DNA of 38,514 nucleotides from Clostridia bacterium (GTDB taxonomy: Bacteria > Bacillota > Clostridia > Oscillospirales > Acutalibacteraceae): contig JAFQEE010000068.1 of the NCBI GenBank assembly GCA_017399175.1, forward strand, positions 1 through 38,514, in the 5' to 3' direction. Of this stretch, positions 16,923 to 24,981 are shown in pieces; position 1 is the stretch's first letter; each line of letters opens with the position of its first letter. A program made the position numbers and the translations under genes. The notes below the pieces were generated by a model. That model had not been told where the DNA came from and ran no database searches. It saw only the letters and a program-made list of their open reading frames with translations.

Positions 16923-17888
16923 ATGTCCACACCTTGTATATCAGTAATTGTACCGGTGTATAATGCTGAAAAATATTTACGTGAGTGTATTGAAAGTATT
17001 TTAAATCAGACATTCCGTGATTTAGAATTGATTTTGGTTGATGATGGTTCTCCTGACAATTGTTGTAAAATTTGTGATGAATATGCAGAAAAGGACAATA
17101 GAGTAATAGTTTTTCATCAGGAAAATCGTGGTGTAAGCGCTGCCAGAAATTTAGGAATTGACAATGCTCAGGGTGAATATATCACATTTGTCGATTCGGA
17201 CGATTACATTATGCCTTATGCACTTGAACTTCTTTATCATGACAGTATATTCAGTAATGCAGATATTTCCTGTGTAAGCGGAAGAAAAAAATGCTCTAAC
17301 ACAATAGAAGCTTTAGAGAAAAGTAAATATGTAATATGGCGAGGCAGTGATTCTGTAAAAAAATCGCTTTTAGACAATGGCGCATTGTATTCTTCTTGCA
17401 GAAAATTATACAAAAAAGAATTTCTTGGAGATACTCGTTTTGAAGAAGGGAAAAAAATTCATGAAGACAGCTTCTTTGTTTTTTGCTGTTGTTTAAAGAA
17501 GCCTGTTTTTGTTTTAAGAAATGCTTATATATATCACTACAGAAACAATCCTGATAGTGCATCGCATGCTCCTTTTTCGGATAAATTTCTAGATATCTTG
17601 TATTTTGCTAATCAAAAGCAGGAATTGATAAATAAGTATTTCCCTGAGCTTCAGGCAGAAGCAAATAATATGGTTGTCAAGGCAAATCTTTCGATGTTGA
17701 ATCTTTTTTGCCGTACCAATGATAAAAAATATAAGAAGGACATAAAGCAATGTATTAAAACCGTAAAAAAACTGAAAAAGTATTTTGTTCCGGTTATTCC
17801 AATAGATAAAAAGATGTTTTTGATAGTTGTTAACAATTTGTATGGATTTTTCAGAATATATTATAAATTAAAATACAAACGCAAATAG
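16923..17888 (+). CDS. Glycosyltransferase, GT2 family (second of two)
   Basis: This inverting GT-A enzyme of 321 residues has ISVIVPVYNAEKYL, LILVDDGSPDNCC, RGVSAARNLGI and the DxD-type VDSDDYI. The middle has KIHEDSFFVFCC, where HED is the usual catalytic base region of this GT2 subgroup. Its N-terminal domain closely resembles the GT2 at 10412-11401, consistent with an old duplication or shared origin. The C-terminal 80 residues are very Lys-rich and basic, possibly a membrane-surface contact. A good AAAGGAAG site precedes the start. Confidence 0.9.
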   Translation: MSTPCISVIVPVYNAEKYLRECIESILNQTFRDLELILVDDGSPDNCCKICDEYAEKDNRVIVFHQENRGVSAARNLGIDNAQGEYITFVDSDDYIMPYALELLYHDSIFSNADISCVSGRKKCSNTIEALEKSKYVIWRGSDSVKKSLLDNGALYSSCRKLYKKEFLGDTRFEEGKKIHEDSFFVFCCCLKKPVFVLRNAYIYHYRNNPDSASHAPFSDKFLDILYFANQKQELINKYFPELQAEANNMVVKANLSMLNLFCRTNDKKYKKDIKQCIKTVKKLKKYFVPVIPIDKKMFLIVVNNLYGFFRIYYKLKYKRK

Positions 17889-17895
17889 GTGCTAT

Positions 17896-19074
17896 ATGAA
17901 AGATATTTTAATTGTTTTAGATAGCCTCACAACGGGTGGTCTTGAAAAAACGCTGATAGATTTATGTAACAATATAGATTACACAAAATACAATGTTGAT
18001 GTGTATCTCTTTAATGATGGTAGAGATTTAGTTCCACAGCTCAACAGTAATGTAAATCTTTTACCTGATTCTCCGTATTATAGTATGGTGTTTAATCAAT
18101 CTGTGTTTAAATCAGTTAAAGCATTGATTAAACAAAAAAGACTAGATTTAGCATTTTACAGAATATACAGATTCTTAAAAGCAAGATTAGTTAAAAGTGA
18201 TTTTTCACAAGAAGATTGGTATTTTCAGAAGAAAACAATGTTGAAAATAGATAAGCAATATGATGTTGCTATCGGTTTTGCAGAAGGTAGTGCTTGTTAT
18301 TATGTTGCTGATTGTGTAAATGCAAAAGTGAAAAATATGTGGATACATACTGATATCAAAGAAATAAATTCTAATGGTAAACTTGATACTATGGCTTTCA
18401 AAAGAGCAAACAATATCTGCACGGTGTCACAAAACTCGAAAAAATCGTTAGAAGAGCTTTATCCTCAGTTTAAAGATAAAATAAAGGCGTTTACTTTACC
18501 GTCACTATTTGATTTTGATAGTATTGACCGTCTTGCAGATGAGCCGAATGAAATGGATAAAAGTGCAAAATGTATTGTGTCTGTGGGAAGGCTTGTGGAG
18601 CTTAAAGGATTTCACCTTTGCATTGAGCCTTGTAAGCAACTTGTTGATGAGGGTTACAATATAAAATGGTATATCTGTGGCGAAGGACCACAGCGAGAAA
18701 GCCTTGAAGAGCTTATAAAACAATATGGGATGGAAGAGCATTTTATTCTGCTTGGTAATAAATCAAATCCATATACCTATATAAACAGTGCAGACGCTTG
18801 TGCTCAGCCATCAAGCTATGAGGGGTTAAGCCTTGTAATATATGAAGAAAAATATTTCAAGAAACCTATTGTTTGTACAGGAATTAAAAGTAATCTTGAA
18901 ATGATTGCTCACGGCAAAAATGGTCTGATTGTTGAACGAAACAAAGAAAGCATATACAAGGCTGTCAAATATCTTCTTGATAACCCTGAAATGATGGAAA
19001 AATTAGGTAATATGCCGGCACTTAATTATGTTGAAAAACAAACAACAATAAATGAATTAGAAAAGACGTTTTGA
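17896..19074 (+). CDS. Glycosyltransferase, GT4 family
   Basis: This GT-B glycosyltransferase of 392 residues opens KDILIVLDSLTTGGLEKTL, with the GG loop used in acceptor binding. It has WIHTDIKE in the middle, the donor strand CIVSVGRLVELKGFHL, and the E-x7-E motif in SSYEGLSLVIYEEKYF. KNGLIVER follows, as usual. The sequence is strongly AT-rich in codon choice. It starts seven bases after the GT2 stop and its own stop is one base before the flippase start, so the three are probably translated together. Confidence 0.9.
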   Translation: MKDILIVLDSLTTGGLEKTLIDLCNNIDYTKYNVDVYLFNDGRDLVPQLNSNVNLLPDSPYYSMVFNQSVFKSVKALIKQKRLDLAFYRIYRFLKARLVKSDFSQEDWYFQKKTMLKIDKQYDVAIGFAEGSACYYVADCVNAKVKNMWIHTDIKEINSNGKLDTMAFKRANNICTVSQNSKKSLEELYPQFKDKIKAFTLPSLFDFDSIDRLADEPNEMDKSAKCIVSVGRLVELKGFHLCIEPCKQLVDEGYNIKWYICGEGPQRESLEELIKQYGMEEHFILLGNKSNPYTYINSADACAQPSSYEGLSLVIYEEKYFKKPIVCTGIKSNLEMIAHGKNGLIVERNKESIYKAVKYLLDNPEMMEKLGNMPALNYVEKQTTINELEKTF

Positions 19075-19075
19075 T

Positions 19076-20527
19076 ATGAATAAGGTAAAAGCATTTTTAA
19101 CAAAACTGAATAGTATGTCACCGGCTGCAAAGGCATCTTTTTGGTTTGTTGTATCTAATGTTGTGCTTAAGGGTATTTCATTTATAACAACACCTATTTT
19201 CACCCGTATGCTCGATGTGGCTGACTACGGTGTTTCAAGTGTTTTTGTCACTTGGGAAGGTGTTATCAGCATCTTTGCAACCCTTTCACTCGGTGGTGGT
19301 GTTTATAATGTTGCAATGACTAAATTCGAAAAAGATGTTGATAAATATACATCTTCTATGATTGGTCTTGTGGCGTTGACATCAGTGTTTACATATCTTG
19401 TATGTATTACAATCAACGCAGTTTTCCCGCAATTATTCGGACTCAGTATCGGTTATCTCGTATTTATGTGGGTTCAGACATTTACAAACGCCGCTACAAC
19501 CTTCTGGTTAATGCGTAAAAGATATACATACGATTATAAAAAGGTAATAGCATATACCTTCACCAATGCAATACTCAGTCCCGTTGTTGCTATAATTGCA
19601 GTAAGACTTGTTGAGGATAATAAGGCTTATGCAAAGGTTATCGGCTCGGGAATGTGGGGCATTATCGTCGGTACTACAATTATGATTTTGCTTATACATA
19701 AAGGCAAAAAGCTTTATCATAAAGAATATTGGAAATATGCTCTTAAGTTCAATGTTCCTTTGCTTCCATATTATTTATCTCAGGTAATACTCAATTCATC
19801 GGACAAACTGATGCTCGACTACTTTATAGGTTCTGCATCAGCAGGTCTTTATAGTATTGCTCACAGTATTACAGGAGTTGTTAGTATAATAACACAGTCA
19901 ATAAACAGTTCCTTAATTCCATATACTCTGCAGTCTATAAAAAATGGTACAGTAAAAAAACTGAATAATGTGGTTATTGGCTGCAGTGCTCTCGTTGCTG
20001 TTATATGTGAGATGCTTGTGCTTTTTGCAAGGGAAGGAATTCTCATTTTTGCAACAGAGGAATATATGGATGCAGTATGGTTTGTAGCACCTTTGTCATT
20101 CAGTGTTCAGATAGCTTTTGTGACAGGGCTTGTTGGTAACATTATGTTTTACCACGAAAAAACAAAGGAAATGAGCTCAATCACAATGATAACGGCGGCT
20201 ATAAATGTTGTTCTTAATTTTACAGGCATAAAGCTGTTTGGTTTTGTGGCGGTTGGTTATGCAACTCTTATCACAAACTTTATTAAATTCTTCCTTACAT
20301 ATTTCGCAGTAAAAAAATATGAAAAAAATCTTAATGAAATAATTAATCTTAAATACTTGTTGATTATTTTTGCAGGTTTTGGAATTCTGATGATTTACGG
20401 ATTAGTTTTTTGGAACAATCTGATTATGAAAATAGCACTTTTGGTTGTAATTATGATTTTGGTAGTGGCGTACAGAAAGAAGATTATGAATCTTTTTGCA
20501 ACTATGAAAAAAACAGGTGGTGAGTAA
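19076..20527 (+). CDS. Wzx-type oligosaccharide flippase
   Basis: This polytopic membrane protein of 483 residues should flip the undecaprenyl-linked repeat unit across the membrane. About 14 hydrophobic helices are spread over the whole length. The N-terminus has ASFWFVVSNVVLKGISF followed by TTPIFTRMLDVADYGV, the typical polysaccharide biosynthesis/MOP flippase opening. SSDKLMLDYFIGSASAGLYSI in the middle is also characteristic. It pairs with the EpsG-like polymerase at 12709. The start is one base after the previous stop, which suggests coupling. Confidence 0.92.
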   Translation: MNKVKAFLTKLNSMSPAAKASFWFVVSNVVLKGISFITTPIFTRMLDVADYGVSSVFVTWEGVISIFATLSLGGGVYNVAMTKFEKDVDKYTSSMIGLVALTSVFTYLVCITINAVFPQLFGLSIGYLVFMWVQTFTNAATTFWLMRKRYTYDYKKVIAYTFTNAILSPVVAIIAVRLVEDNKAYAKVIGSGMWGIIVGTTIMILLIHKGKKLYHKEYWKYALKFNVPLLPYYLSQVILNSSDKLMLDYFIGSASAGLYSIAHSITGVVSIITQSINSSLIPYTLQSIKNGTVKKLNNVVIGCSALVAVICEMLVLFAREGILIFATEEYMDAVWFVAPLSFSVQIAFVTGLVGNIMFYHEKTKEMSSITMITAAINVVLNFTGIKLFGFVAVGYATLITNFIKFFLTYFAVKKYEKNLNEIINLKYLLIIFAGFGILMIYGLVFWNNLIMKIALLVVIMILVVAYRKKIMNLFATMKKTGGE

Positions 20528-20531
20528 GCAA

Positions 20532-22763
20532 ATGAACAATAAAAAAATTGGTATTATAACCGTTCACAGAAATGTTAATTATGGTGCTAATTTACAGGCT
20601 TTTGCAAGTTGTAAATTCATAAATAACGCTGGATATAATGCTGAAATTATTGATTATTATCCAAAGGAAATTGATAAGGATAATTATTTGTTTAGTTGGC
20701 TTAAGCTTTCCTATAACGGAGGCAAGTCAAAATCCTTGCCTCATAATATAAAGCTTATGACGGCACTCACATTATCTGCACCTGAAAAAAATAAAAGGCT
20801 TAAAGGCTTTTATTCCTTTAGAAAAAAACATTGCAGATTGTCACCTAAATATACAAGTTTTGAAGACATAGCTAACGGTGAATATACCGATGTTGTTTGT
20901 GGAAGTGACCAAATATGGAATCCGAGTATTACATGCGGAATGAAGCCATTATATTTTGGCGATATTTTAGGTGTTAATAACAAAATTTCTTATGCTGCAA
21001 GTCTTGGCAGAGAAAAATATAATGAAAAAGATGAACAAAAAGCTGCTGAACTTATTAAGAAATTGGATTATGTATCAGTGCGTGAAGAAAAATCTATTGA
21101 GTACGTAAAAAATATATCAGGAAAAGATGTTGTTGGTGTTTGTGACCCTGTTTTTCTGTTAGAAAAAGAAGAATATGAAAAAATAGCGAAACCAATTAAA
21201 TTGAAACAGCCATATCTGTTATTGTATAGCGTAGTTAACAATCCTGAAATGTTGTCTGTAGCAGAGGACTACGCAGATAGAAATGGCTTGATATTAGTAG
21301 AAATATGTCAGAACAAAAATTACCGTAAAAAACATATTCAATTTTCAGCGTTATCTCCTGAAGAATTTTTAGGTGCGATAAATGATGCACAAGCTGTTAT
21401 CACAAACTCATTTCATGGTACTGCTTTCTCAATAGTATTCAACAAGAATTTTTGTGTGTTTGATAATAAGGCACGAGGAAGCAGAATAACAAATATTTTA
21501 AACAAAGCAGGTCTTGAAAACCGAATTGTTGAAGAAAAAATAGATGAGCTTTCACCGATTGATTATGAAAAAGTAAATGCAAATCTTAATGATTACATTG
21601 AGCCATCAAAACAATTTTTACTTTCTGCATTAAGTGCTGGAAAGAGAGCAATAACAGACGATTGTGTCGGTTGCGGTGCGTGTAAGGCGGTATGCAAGTT
21701 TGATGCTGTCAGTATCACAAAAAATTATGGGGGATTTGTAAAATGTTACATTGATACTAATAAATGCATCAACTGTGGTATGTGCACAAAGGCTTGTCCT
21801 GTAATAAATACTCCGCAAAAAATAAACCCTAAAAAAGTTTTCGCATTCAAAGCGGAAGACCATATAAGAAAAAATGCCACATCAGGCGGTGTTGCATCTG
21901 CACTTGCTGAAAAAGTTATAAATAACGGCGGTGCTGTTTACGGTGCCTCACTTGATGATAATTTCAACCTTAAACACATACGAATAAATCGTGTTGAAGA
22001 TATTGCTTTGATTCAAGGTACAAAATATATCCAAAGTGATATGACAGGCATTTTTGATAATCTTAAAAATGACCTCCTAAGTGGTATTCCTGTTCTTTTC
22101 ACAGGCACGCCTTGTCAGGTAGCATCAGTTAAAAACTTTGCATCATCAAAAAAACTAGATGTACAAAATCTTTATTTGTGTGATATAATCTGTCATGGTG
22201 TTCCGTCACCAAAGGTGTTCAAGGATTATATTGAATGGCTTGGTAGTACTGAAAAAAGTAAGATAACAAAATATTATTTCAGAAATAAAAGTTTTTCTTG
22301 GCGTGGAGATTCAAGTTCTGCGCAAACTGATAACGCTGAAGTTAAGCGAAACAAAAATGTTTCAGCATTTATGAATCTTTATTACGGAAACAATATCACT
22401 TGTGATGCTTGTTTTAACTGTAAATTTACATCACAGGACAGAGTAGGTGACTTGACTATATCCGATTTTTGGGGTATAGAAAAGGATAATCCGGAATTTG
22501 AAGATAAATTAGGTGTATCAATGGTTCTTGTGAATTCACAAAAGGGCAAGGAACTGTTTGAAGAACTCCAAGGTAAATATGTTGAAGCAAATATTGAAAA
22601 CGCAAAACAGCCACAGTTAAAAAATCCTGTGAATAAACCTGATGGTTATGATGCTTTCTGGAGGATTTACAAGGAAAATGGTATTGATTATACAGTAAAA
22701 AAATATGCAATACCAAAAACGACCTTAAAAACAATTGTTTATAATCTTATAAAAGGCAAATAG
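20532..22763 (+). CDS. Pyruvyl transferase-FrhB fusion protein
   Basis: This 743-residue protein joins two modules usually found as neighbouring genes. Residues 1 to about 330 form a polysaccharide pyruvyl transferase domain, with IGIITVHRNVNYGANLQAFA at the start, CGSDQIWNP (123-131) and TNSFHGTAFS (291-300). Two 4Fe-4S motifs follow, CVGCGACKAVC (378-388) and CINCGMCTKAC (412-422). The rest is an F420 hydrogenase/dehydrogenase beta-subunit (FrhB) domain with ATSGGVASALAE, TGTPCQVAS, CDIICHGVPSP and VGDLTISDFWG. Pyruvyl transferases put a ketal on sugars from phosphoenolpyruvate. FrhB proteins are flavin and iron-sulfur oxidoreductases. The combined reaction is unknown. I start at ATG 20532 because GGTGAG lies upstream; a GTG at 20517 overlaps the flippase end. 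Confidence 0.88.
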   Translation: MNNKKIGIITVHRNVNYGANLQAFASCKFINNAGYNAEIIDYYPKEIDKDNYLFSWLKLSYNGGKSKSLPHNIKLMTALTLSAPEKNKRLKGFYSFRKKHCRLSPKYTSFEDIANGEYTDVVCGSDQIWNPSITCGMKPLYFGDILGVNNKISYAASLGREKYNEKDEQKAAELIKKLDYVSVREEKSIEYVKNISGKDVVGVCDPVFLLEKEEYEKIAKPIKLKQPYLLLYSVVNNPEMLSVAEDYADRNGLILVEICQNKNYRKKHIQFSALSPEEFLGAINDAQAVITNSFHGTAFSIVFNKNFCVFDNKARGSRITNILNKAGLENRIVEEKIDELSPIDYEKVNANLNDYIEPSKQFLLSALSAGKRAITDDCVGCGACKAVCKFDAVSITKNYGGFVKCYIDTNKCINCGMCTKACPVINTPQKINPKKVFAFKAEDHIRKNATSGGVASALAEKVINNGGAVYGASLDDNFNLKHIRINRVEDIALIQGTKYIQSDMTGIFDNLKNDLLSGIPVLFTGTPCQVASVKNFASSKKLDVQNLYLCDIICHGVPSPKVFKDYIEWLGSTEKSKITKYYFRNKSFSWRGDSSSAQTDNAEVKRNKNVSAFMNLYYGNNITCDACFNCKFTSQDRVGDLTISDFWGIEKDNPEFEDKLGVSMVLVNSQKGKELFEELQGKYVEANIENAKQPQLKNPVNKPDGYDAFWRIYKENGIDYTVKKYAIPKTTLKTIVYNLIKGK

Positions 22764-22774
22764 GAGAGTGTGTT

Positions 22775-23818
22775 ATGTCACTTTTTACAAACAAAACTTT
22801 ACTTATTACCGGTGGTACAGGCTCATTCGGTAACACAGTTCTCAAAAGATTTTTAGAAACAGACATTGGCGAAATTCGTGTTTTCTCTCGTGACGAGAAA
22901 AAGCAGGACGATATGCGACACGAATTTCAGCAGAAATATCCTGAAGTTGCTGATAAACTCAAATTCTATATCGGCGATGTAAGGGATTTGCAGTCAGTAA
23001 AAAATGCTATGCATGGTGTGAATTACATTTTCCATGCAGCAGCACTCAAACAAGTTCCGTCTTGTGAATTTTTCCCTGTTGAAGCAGTTAAAACCAATGT
23101 TCTTGGTACAGACAATGTGCTTACAGCAGCGATTGAAGAGGGTGTTGAATGTGTAATCTGCCTTTCAACTGATAAGGCTGCATATCCTGTAAATGCTATG
23201 GGCACATCAAAGGCAATGATGGAAAAGGTTGTTGTTGCAAAATCAAGAACAGTAAGTCCTCAAAAGACAAAAATCTGCTGTACTCGTTACGGAAATGTGC
23301 TTTGTTCACGCGGTTCTGTTGTACCACTCTGGATTGAACAGATTCGTGAGGGTAAACCTATTACAATAACAGAGCCATCAATGACAAGATTTGTAATGAG
23401 CCTTGAGGAAGCAGTTGACCTTGTACTTTTCGCATTCGAAAATGGTGAAAGCGGTGACATTCTCGTGCAGAAAGCACCTGCTTGCACTATTGAAGTTCTT
23501 GCCAAAGCAGTAACAGAACTTTTTGCACCGGAAACAGAAATCAAGGTAATCGGCATCCGTCATGGTGAAAAGATGTATGAAACACTTCTTACAAATGAAG
23601 AATGTGCAAATGCTGTTGATATGGGAAATTTCTATCGTGTCCCTGCTGATAAGCGTGGACTCAACTACGACAAGTATTTTAACGAAGGTAACAAAGAGAG
23701 AAATACACTTACTGAATTCAATTCAAATAACACAGAATTGTGGAATGTTGAACAAGTAAAGGAAAAACTTTTATCTCTTTCATATATTCAGAACGAACTT
23801 GCAAATTGGAATAAATAA
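22775..23818 (+). CDS. capE: UDP-GlcNAc 4,6-dehydratase/5-epimerase (CapE)
   Basis: This is the first enzyme of UDP-L-FucNAc synthesis. It removes water across C4-C6 of UDP-GlcNAc and inverts C5, giving the 4-keto-6-deoxy-L-arabino sugar. The 347 residues show GGTGSFG (13-19), FHAAALKQVP, LSTDKAAYP (130-138), and M142 and K146 in AMGTSK. A Met in place of the usual Tyr, as in the inverting CapE/FlaA1 group, separates it from retaining dehydratases. The C-terminal RHGEKMYETLL segment is typical. It has an AGGAGAG site and is followed by capF and capG. CapE is preferred over PseB because the downstream genes are the FucNAc ones, not PseC/PseH. Confidence 0.93.
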   Translation: MSLFTNKTLLITGGTGSFGNTVLKRFLETDIGEIRVFSRDEKKQDDMRHEFQQKYPEVADKLKFYIGDVRDLQSVKNAMHGVNYIFHAAALKQVPSCEFFPVEAVKTNVLGTDNVLTAAIEEGVECVICLSTDKAAYPVNAMGTSKAMMEKVVVAKSRTVSPQKTKICCTRYGNVLCSRGSVVPLWIEQIREGKPITITEPSMTRFVMSLEEAVDLVLFAFENGESGDILVQKAPACTIEVLAKAVTELFAPETEIKVIGIRHGEKMYETLLTNEECANAVDMGNFYRVPADKRGLNYDKYFNEGNKERNTLTEFNSNNTELWNVEQVKEKLLSLSYIQNELANWNK

Positions 23819-23831
23819 TTGAGGCATTGTT

Positions 23832-24977
23832 ATGAAAATTCTGATTACAGGTGCAAATGGATTTGTTGGTAAAAACCTTGTTGCAACCTTGAACACAATT
23901 AAAGAGGGTAAAAACAGAACAACTAAATTACCCGCAGATATTCAAATTTGTGAGTTTGATGTTGATACGGACAAGTCGTTACTCCATGAGTATTGTAAGG
24001 ACTGTGATTTTGTTGTAAACCTTGCAGGTGTCAATCGTCCACGGAATACAGACGAGTTTATGGCAGGTAATTTCGGCTTTGCATCAGAACTTCTCGACAC
24101 TTTGAAAAAACATAATAATACTTGTCCTGTTTTGTTGTCATCATCAATTCAGGCAACACTCCCAAATCCTTATGGACAAAGCAAAAAAGCAGGGGAGGAC
24201 TTGTTCTTTCAATACGGCGAAGAAACAGGTGCAAAAGTCCTTGTTTATCGTTTTCCAAATGTTTTCGGTAAATGGTGCAAACCAAATTACAACAGTGCTG
24301 TTGCAACATTCTGCCATAATATAGCAAACGATTTGCCGATTCAGCTAAATGACAGAAACCACCAAATGACACTTGTGTATATTGATGATGTTGTGAATGA
24401 AATTATAAATGCAATGTGTGGTAATGAAACGAAAGACGGTATTTTCTGTAAAGTACCTGTTGAACATAAAATTACTCTCGGTGAAATTGTGGATTTAATC
24501 TATTCATTCAAAGAAAGTCGCCACAACAAAATGGTACCTGATATGACAGACGGCAGTTTTGGGAAAAAACTTTACAGTACATACCTTTCATATCTTCCAA
24601 AGGACAAGTTTTCATATCCTTTAAAAATGAATGTTGATGAAAGAGGTTCATTTACTGAAATTTTAAGAACAGTTAACAATGGACAGTTTTCTGTGAATAT
24701 TTCAAAACCCGGAATTACAAAGGGTCAGCATTGGCACCATACAAAGAATGAGAAATTCCTTGTTGTATCGGGAAAAGGCGTAATCCGTTTCCGTAAAATA
24801 GACAGTGATGAGGTTATTGAGTATTTCGTTTCAGGTGAAAAATTAGAAGTTGTTGATATTCCGACAGGATACACTCACAATATCGAAAATCTTGGTGACA
24901 CGGATATGGTAACATTTATGTGGTGCAATGAGTGTTTTGACCCGTCTTGTCCGGACACTTTCTTTATGGAGGTATAA
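23832..24977 (+). CDS. capF: CapF, bifunctional UDP-sugar 3-epimerase/4-reductase
   Basis: This second enzyme of UDP-L-FucNAc synthesis epimerises C3 and reduces C4 to give UDP-6-deoxy-L-talose-NAc. It has 381 residues. The N-terminal SDR domain has GANGFVG (7-13) and Y114/K118 in YGQSK. The C-terminal cupin from about residue 265 has metal ligands in GQHWHHTKNEKF (H300, H302, H303, E308). Length and order match Staphylococcus aureus CapF. Compare the SDR-only paralogue at 15007-15753. A GAGGC site precedes the ATG. The GGAGGT site of capG lies at the end of this gene. Confidence 0.93.
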   Translation: MKILITGANGFVGKNLVATLNTIKEGKNRTTKLPADIQICEFDVDTDKSLLHEYCKDCDFVVNLAGVNRPRNTDEFMAGNFGFASELLDTLKKHNNTCPVLLSSSIQATLPNPYGQSKKAGEDLFFQYGEETGAKVLVYRFPNVFGKWCKPNYNSAVATFCHNIANDLPIQLNDRNHQMTLVYIDDVVNEIINAMCGNETKDGIFCKVPVEHKITLGEIVDLIYSFKESRHNKMVPDMTDGSFGKKLYSTYLSYLPKDKFSYPLKMNVDERGSFTEILRTVNNGQFSVNISKPGITKGQHWHHTKNEKFLVVSGKGVIRFRKIDSDEVIEYFVSGEKLEVVDIPTGYTHNIENLGDTDMVTFMWCNECFDPSCPDTFFMEV

Positions 24978-24981
24978 ATAT

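Noticed and set aside
20532-22763. Evidence that the organism uses coenzyme F420
   Set aside because: FrhB and CofE homologues occur in organisms without F420, and no core F420 biosynthesis gene is in the window.
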